From: Parahaliea maris
GTDB taxonomy: Bacteria > Pseudomonadota > Gammaproteobacteria > Pseudomonadales > Halieaceae
Length of the DNA: 64,000 nucleotides
Direction: 5' to 3'
Assembly: GCF_008064665.1 (NCBI RefSeq)
Contig: NZ_VRZA01000010.1
Coordinates: 1-64,000 of the forward strand
Shown here: in pieces, positions 61,690 through 64,000 of the stretch
How the letters are laid out: the number at the start of each line of letters is the position of its first letter
How positions within the stretch are numbered: the stretch's first letter is position 1
Translations under genes and position numbers: made by a program
Notes under the pieces: model-generated
The model's input: only the letters and a program-made list of their open reading frames with translations
Database searches by the model: none
What the model was told of the DNA's origin: nothing

Positions 61690-62535
61690 CTAGTCTTCCA
61701 CCGGCCGCATGCGCAGGCTGTGGATCTTGCGCTGGTCGGCGTTGATTACCTTGAATTCGAAATTGTCGATGGTGGTGACCTCGTTGCGCGCGGGCATATG
61801 ACCGAAGGCCTGGATGACCAGGCCCCCGATGGTGTCGAATTCCTCGTCGCTGAAGGTCGTCTTGAAATGCTCGTTGAAGTCCTCGATCGGCGTCAGCGCC
61901 TTGATGAAGTAGTCTTCGTCGGAGATCTTGCGGATGAACTGGTCTTCCTCGTGGTCAGTCTCGTCCTCGATGTCGCCGACAATCTCTTCCAGCACATCCT
62001 CGATGGTGACCAGGCCCGCCACGCCGCCGTACTCGTCGATCACGATGGCCATGTGGTTGCGGTTCTCACGGAACTCCCGCAGCAGGACGTTGAGGCGCTT
62101 GCTCTCGGGTACGACCACGGTGGGGCGCAGCAGGTCGCGGATCTCGAAGTCGCTGTTGTCCTTGCTGAGGATCTGCGGCAGCAGGTCCTTGGCCAGCAGG
62201 ATGCCCAGCACGTCGTCCGGGCTGTCGCCCACTACCGGGTAGCGGGAGTGGGCCGAGCGAATGATCTGGGGCAGGAGCTCCTCCAGAGTGGACTCCGCCT
62301 TGATCACCACCATCTGCGCCCGCGGGATCATGATGTCCCGGGCCTGCATACCGCTGACTTTCATTGCCCCTTCCATGATGCTGCGGGCGTCCTCGTCGAT
62401 CACCTCGTTCTCGGCGGCGATCGACAGGACCTCTTCGAGGTCATTCCGGCTGTGGGGATCCGAGGAAAATAGCAGGGCGATTTTCTCGAGCCAGGACTTG
62501 TCGCCTGAATCGTTGCCGTCGCGGTCTTCGCTCAT
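61690..62535 (-). CDS. ybeX: CorC/YbeX-family CBS-domain protein
   Basis: The 281-residue cytosolic protein has two CBS domains (starting around [19 protein letters not shown] and [21 protein letters not shown]) and a C-terminal CorC_HlyC transporter-associated domain. It resembles E. coli YbeX/CorC, connected with magnesium/cobalt efflux and ribosome biogenesis. The start overlaps the ybeY stop (ATGA), showing translational coupling within the ybeZ-ybeY-ybeX-lnt operon. Confidence 0.94.
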   Translation of the reverse strand: MSEDRDGNDSGDKSWLEKIALLFSSDPHSRNDLEEVLSIAAENEVIDEDARSIMEGAMKVSGMQARDIMIPRAQMVVIKAESTLEELLPQIIRSAHSRYPVVGDSPDDVLGILLAKDLLPQILSKDNSDFEIRDLLRPTVVVPESKRLNVLLREFRENRNHMAIVIDEYGGVAGLVTIEDVLEEIVGDIEDETDHEEDQFIRKISDEDYFIKALTPIEDFNEHFKTTFSDEEFDTIGGLVIQAFGHMPARNEVTTIDNFEFKVINADQRKIHSLRMRPVED

Positions 62536-63074
62536 CGCGGGTTGTGCTCCTTGGGGGTATTGGCAGGCGCTTCTGTGAGTGTGTTGGTGAGAGCGTCTGC
62601 GGGCTTGTTGGCTTGCGTATCTGCCGTGTAGGGGCAGGGGATGTCGAGGGCGGCCAGGACCCGGGTTTCCAGGGCCTCCATGGCTTCTGCCTCGTCGTCT
62701 TCGATGTGGTCGTACCCCAGCAGGTGCAGCGTGCCGTGCACGGTCATGTGGGCCCAGTGGGCCGCCAGTGGCTTGCCCTGTTCCGCCGCCTCGTCGGCGA
62801 CCACGGGCGCGCAGATGACGATGTCACCGAGCAGGGGCAGGCCGAGTTCCGGCGGTAGGTCAGAGGGGAACGACAGCACGTTGGTTGGCCTGGGCTTGTC
62901 GCGATACTGGCCGTTGAGTTCGGTCATTTCCTCGCGATCCACCAGGCGTACGGAGATTTCAGTGTCCTGGCCTTCCCGGTGCCCGGCCAGGGCGGCTTCG
63001 ATCCAGCTTGTTATGTCGTCCTCGTCGGGTGCGGGTTCGGCACTGGCGCGCTGGATATCCACGATCAGGGTCAC
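62532..63074 (-). CDS. ybeY: Endoribonuclease YbeY, 16S rRNA maturation factor
   Basis: YbeY is a zinc-dependent RNase that acts in 16S rRNA 3' end processing and ribosome quality control. The 180-residue protein has the metal motif [11 protein letters not shown] (H-x3-H-x5-H) near residue 115 and the [15 protein letters not shown] segment. The C-terminus has an extra Thr/Pro/Asn-rich tail of about 30 residues ([20 protein letters not shown]) not usual in the family. The start is GTG 63074, overlapping the ybeZ stop. Confidence 0.95.
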   Translation of the reverse strand: MTLIVDIQRASAEPAPDEDDITSWIEAALAGHREGQDTEISVRLVDREEMTELNGQYRDKPRPTNVLSFPSDLPPELGLPLLGDIVICAPVVADEAAEQGKPLAAHWAHMTVHGTLHLLGYDHIEDDEAEAMEALETRVLAALDIPCPYTADTQANKPADALTNTLTEAPANTPKEHNPR

Positions 63075-64000
63075 GGTCGGCTTTTGTCCCGGTTTTTATC
63101 GCGATTGCTCTCGCGACCGGCATCGAGCGGTGTCGCCTTGTCTTCGGCGGCGTCGTAGGCCTCGACAATACGCTGTACCAGGGGGTGGCGCACCACGTCC
63201 TTGTTGCCGAACCAGGTGAAACCGATGCCCTCCACCTCGTGCAGGATATTGCTGACGTGGGTCAGTCCGCTCTGGGTGCCCCGGGGCAGGTCGATCTGGG
63301 TGGCATCGCCGGTGATCACCGCGGTGGAACCGAAACCGATCCGGGTCAGGAACATTTTCATCTGCTCCCGGGTGGTGTTCTGGGCTTCATCGAGGATGAT
63401 GAAAGAATTGTTCAGGGTGCGGCCGCGCATGAACGCCAGTGGGGCCACCTCGATGATGTTGCGCTCGATGTACTTGTTCACGGTCTCGAAGCCGAGCATC
63501 TCGTACAGGGCGTCGTACAGGGGGCGCAGGTAGGGGTCGATCTTCTGGGTCAGGTCGCCGGGCAGGAAGCCCAGTTTCTCCCCGGCCTCGACTGCCGGGC
63601 GCACCAGCAGGATACGGCGTACCCGCTCTTCCAGCAGGGCCTCGACGGCGCAGGCCACCGCCAGGAAGGTTTTACCGGTACCGGCGGGACCAATGCCGAA
63701 GTTGATGTCGCACAGCTTGATGGTGCGCACATAGCTCTGCTGGTTCTTGCCCCGGGGTTTGACCGACGCCCGCTTGGTGCGGATGACCTGGATGGCCTCC
63801 ACCGGCGTCTCGGCGTTTTCCGCCAGGTGCTCGAGCCCCGATTGCTGCAGGTGCAGGTGCAGTGACTCCGGCGACAGGCCCACGCCCTGGCACACCTCGG
63901 CGTACAGGTGAATCAACAGGTTTTTTGCAGCGGCCACATTGCTGGCCTGGCCTGTGAGCTGGAACTGGTTGCCCCGGTTGTGGATGGTGATGCCCAGGCG
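63071..64000 (-). CDS. ybeZ: PhoH-like ATPase YbeZ (N-terminus outside window)
   Basis: The frame stays open to the window edge with residues reading [17 protein letters not shown], as in PhoH-like proteins, so the gene begins beyond base 64000. The visible 309 residues include Walker [33 protein letters not shown] and Walker [12 protein letters not shown], then [12 protein letters not shown]. It partners YbeY in RNA metabolism. Its stop overlaps ybeY (GTGA). Confidence 0.95.
   Translation of the reverse strand, partial: RLGITIHNRGNQFQLTGQASNVAAAKNLLIHLYAEVCQGVGLSPESLHLHLQQSGLEHLAENAETPVEAIQVIRTKRASVKPRGKNQQSYVRTIKLCDINFGIGPAGTGKTFLAVACAVEALLEERVRRILLVRPAVEAGEKLGFLPGDLTQKIDPYLRPLYDALYEMLGFETVNKYIERNIIEVAPLAFMRGRTLNNSFIILDEAQNTTREQMKMFLTRIGFGSTAVITGDATQIDLPRGTQSGLTHVSNILHEVEGIGFTWFGNKDVVRHPLVQRIVEAYDAAEDKATPLDAGRESNRDKNRDKSRP

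Overview
The window is GC-rich chromosomal DNA of a gammaproteobacterium. The gene orders holA-lptE-leuS and lnt-ybeX-ybeY-ybeZ, a LexA box of the CTGT-N8-ACAG type, and many TonB receptors with CoA-linked catabolic genes suggest a marine heterotroph of the Halieaceae (OM60/NOR5) type. The taxon is my inference. I see no rRNA, tRNA, CRISPR array, transposase or integrase.

Layout. 1-5.1 kb: the 3' part of a large RTX protein and its type I secretion ABC transporter and HlyD-type adaptor. 5.1-7.1 kb: a DUF2788 protein, an SOS-controlled imuA without imuB or dnaE2 beside it, and a chromosomal ccdAB-type toxin-antitoxin pair whose 3' end overlaps holA. 7.1-11.2 kb: holA, lptE and leuS on the minus strand. 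60.1-64 kb: lnt, ybeX, ybeY and ybeZ, also on the minus strand. In related bacteria these two housekeeping blocks lie close together; here about 49 kb of accessory catabolic genes separates them.

The accessory block (11.5-60.1 kb) holds four TonB-dependent receptors, three AMP-forming acyl-CoA ligases, two class III CoA-transferase/racemase genes, two acyl-CoA dehydrogenases, a flavin monooxygenase of the acyl-CoA-dehydrogenase fold, a thiolase, several SDR enzymes, an HMG-CoA-lyase-type enzyme, two paralogous alpha/beta hydrolases, a DUF3604 protein, two VOC proteins, two NTF2-like proteins, an MFS and an AEC transporter, and MarR, TetR and GntR regulators. It reads as uptake of hydrophobic or complex organic molecules, hydrolysis, CoA activation and beta-oxidation-like breakdown. 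The substrates cannot be read from the sequence.

Three regulatory layers can be seen. (A) A 16-bp palindrome, TTTAAT-N4-ATTAAA, occurs six times exactly and three times in degenerate form, in the promoter regions of most island operons; in two it lies between -35 and -10 boxes. The TetR gene at 32.3 kb is the obvious candidate regulator. (B) A different palindrome, TGTCAAT-N3-ATTGACA, lies before the membrane protein/azoR/MarR operon and the divergent CoA ligase, and before the monooxygenase operon; the MarR protein is its candidate regulator. (C) Two adjacent 10-bp palindromes sit before an operon encoding a sugar-kinase-like phosphotransferase, an enolase paralogue that has lost an active-site His, a GntR regulator, a 2-hydroxyacid dehydrogenase, an AEC transporter and an NmrA-like protein.

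Two parts look most worth experiments: the kinase/enolase-like operon (39.4-45.3 kb), which may encode an undescribed phosphorylation-elimination pathway, and the seven-gene operon at 47.5-54.1 kb. The latter combines an acyl-CoA dehydrogenase, a phosphotransferase and a DUF6285 protein, as in bacterial 4-hydroxyacyl-CoA (levulinate-type) catabolism.
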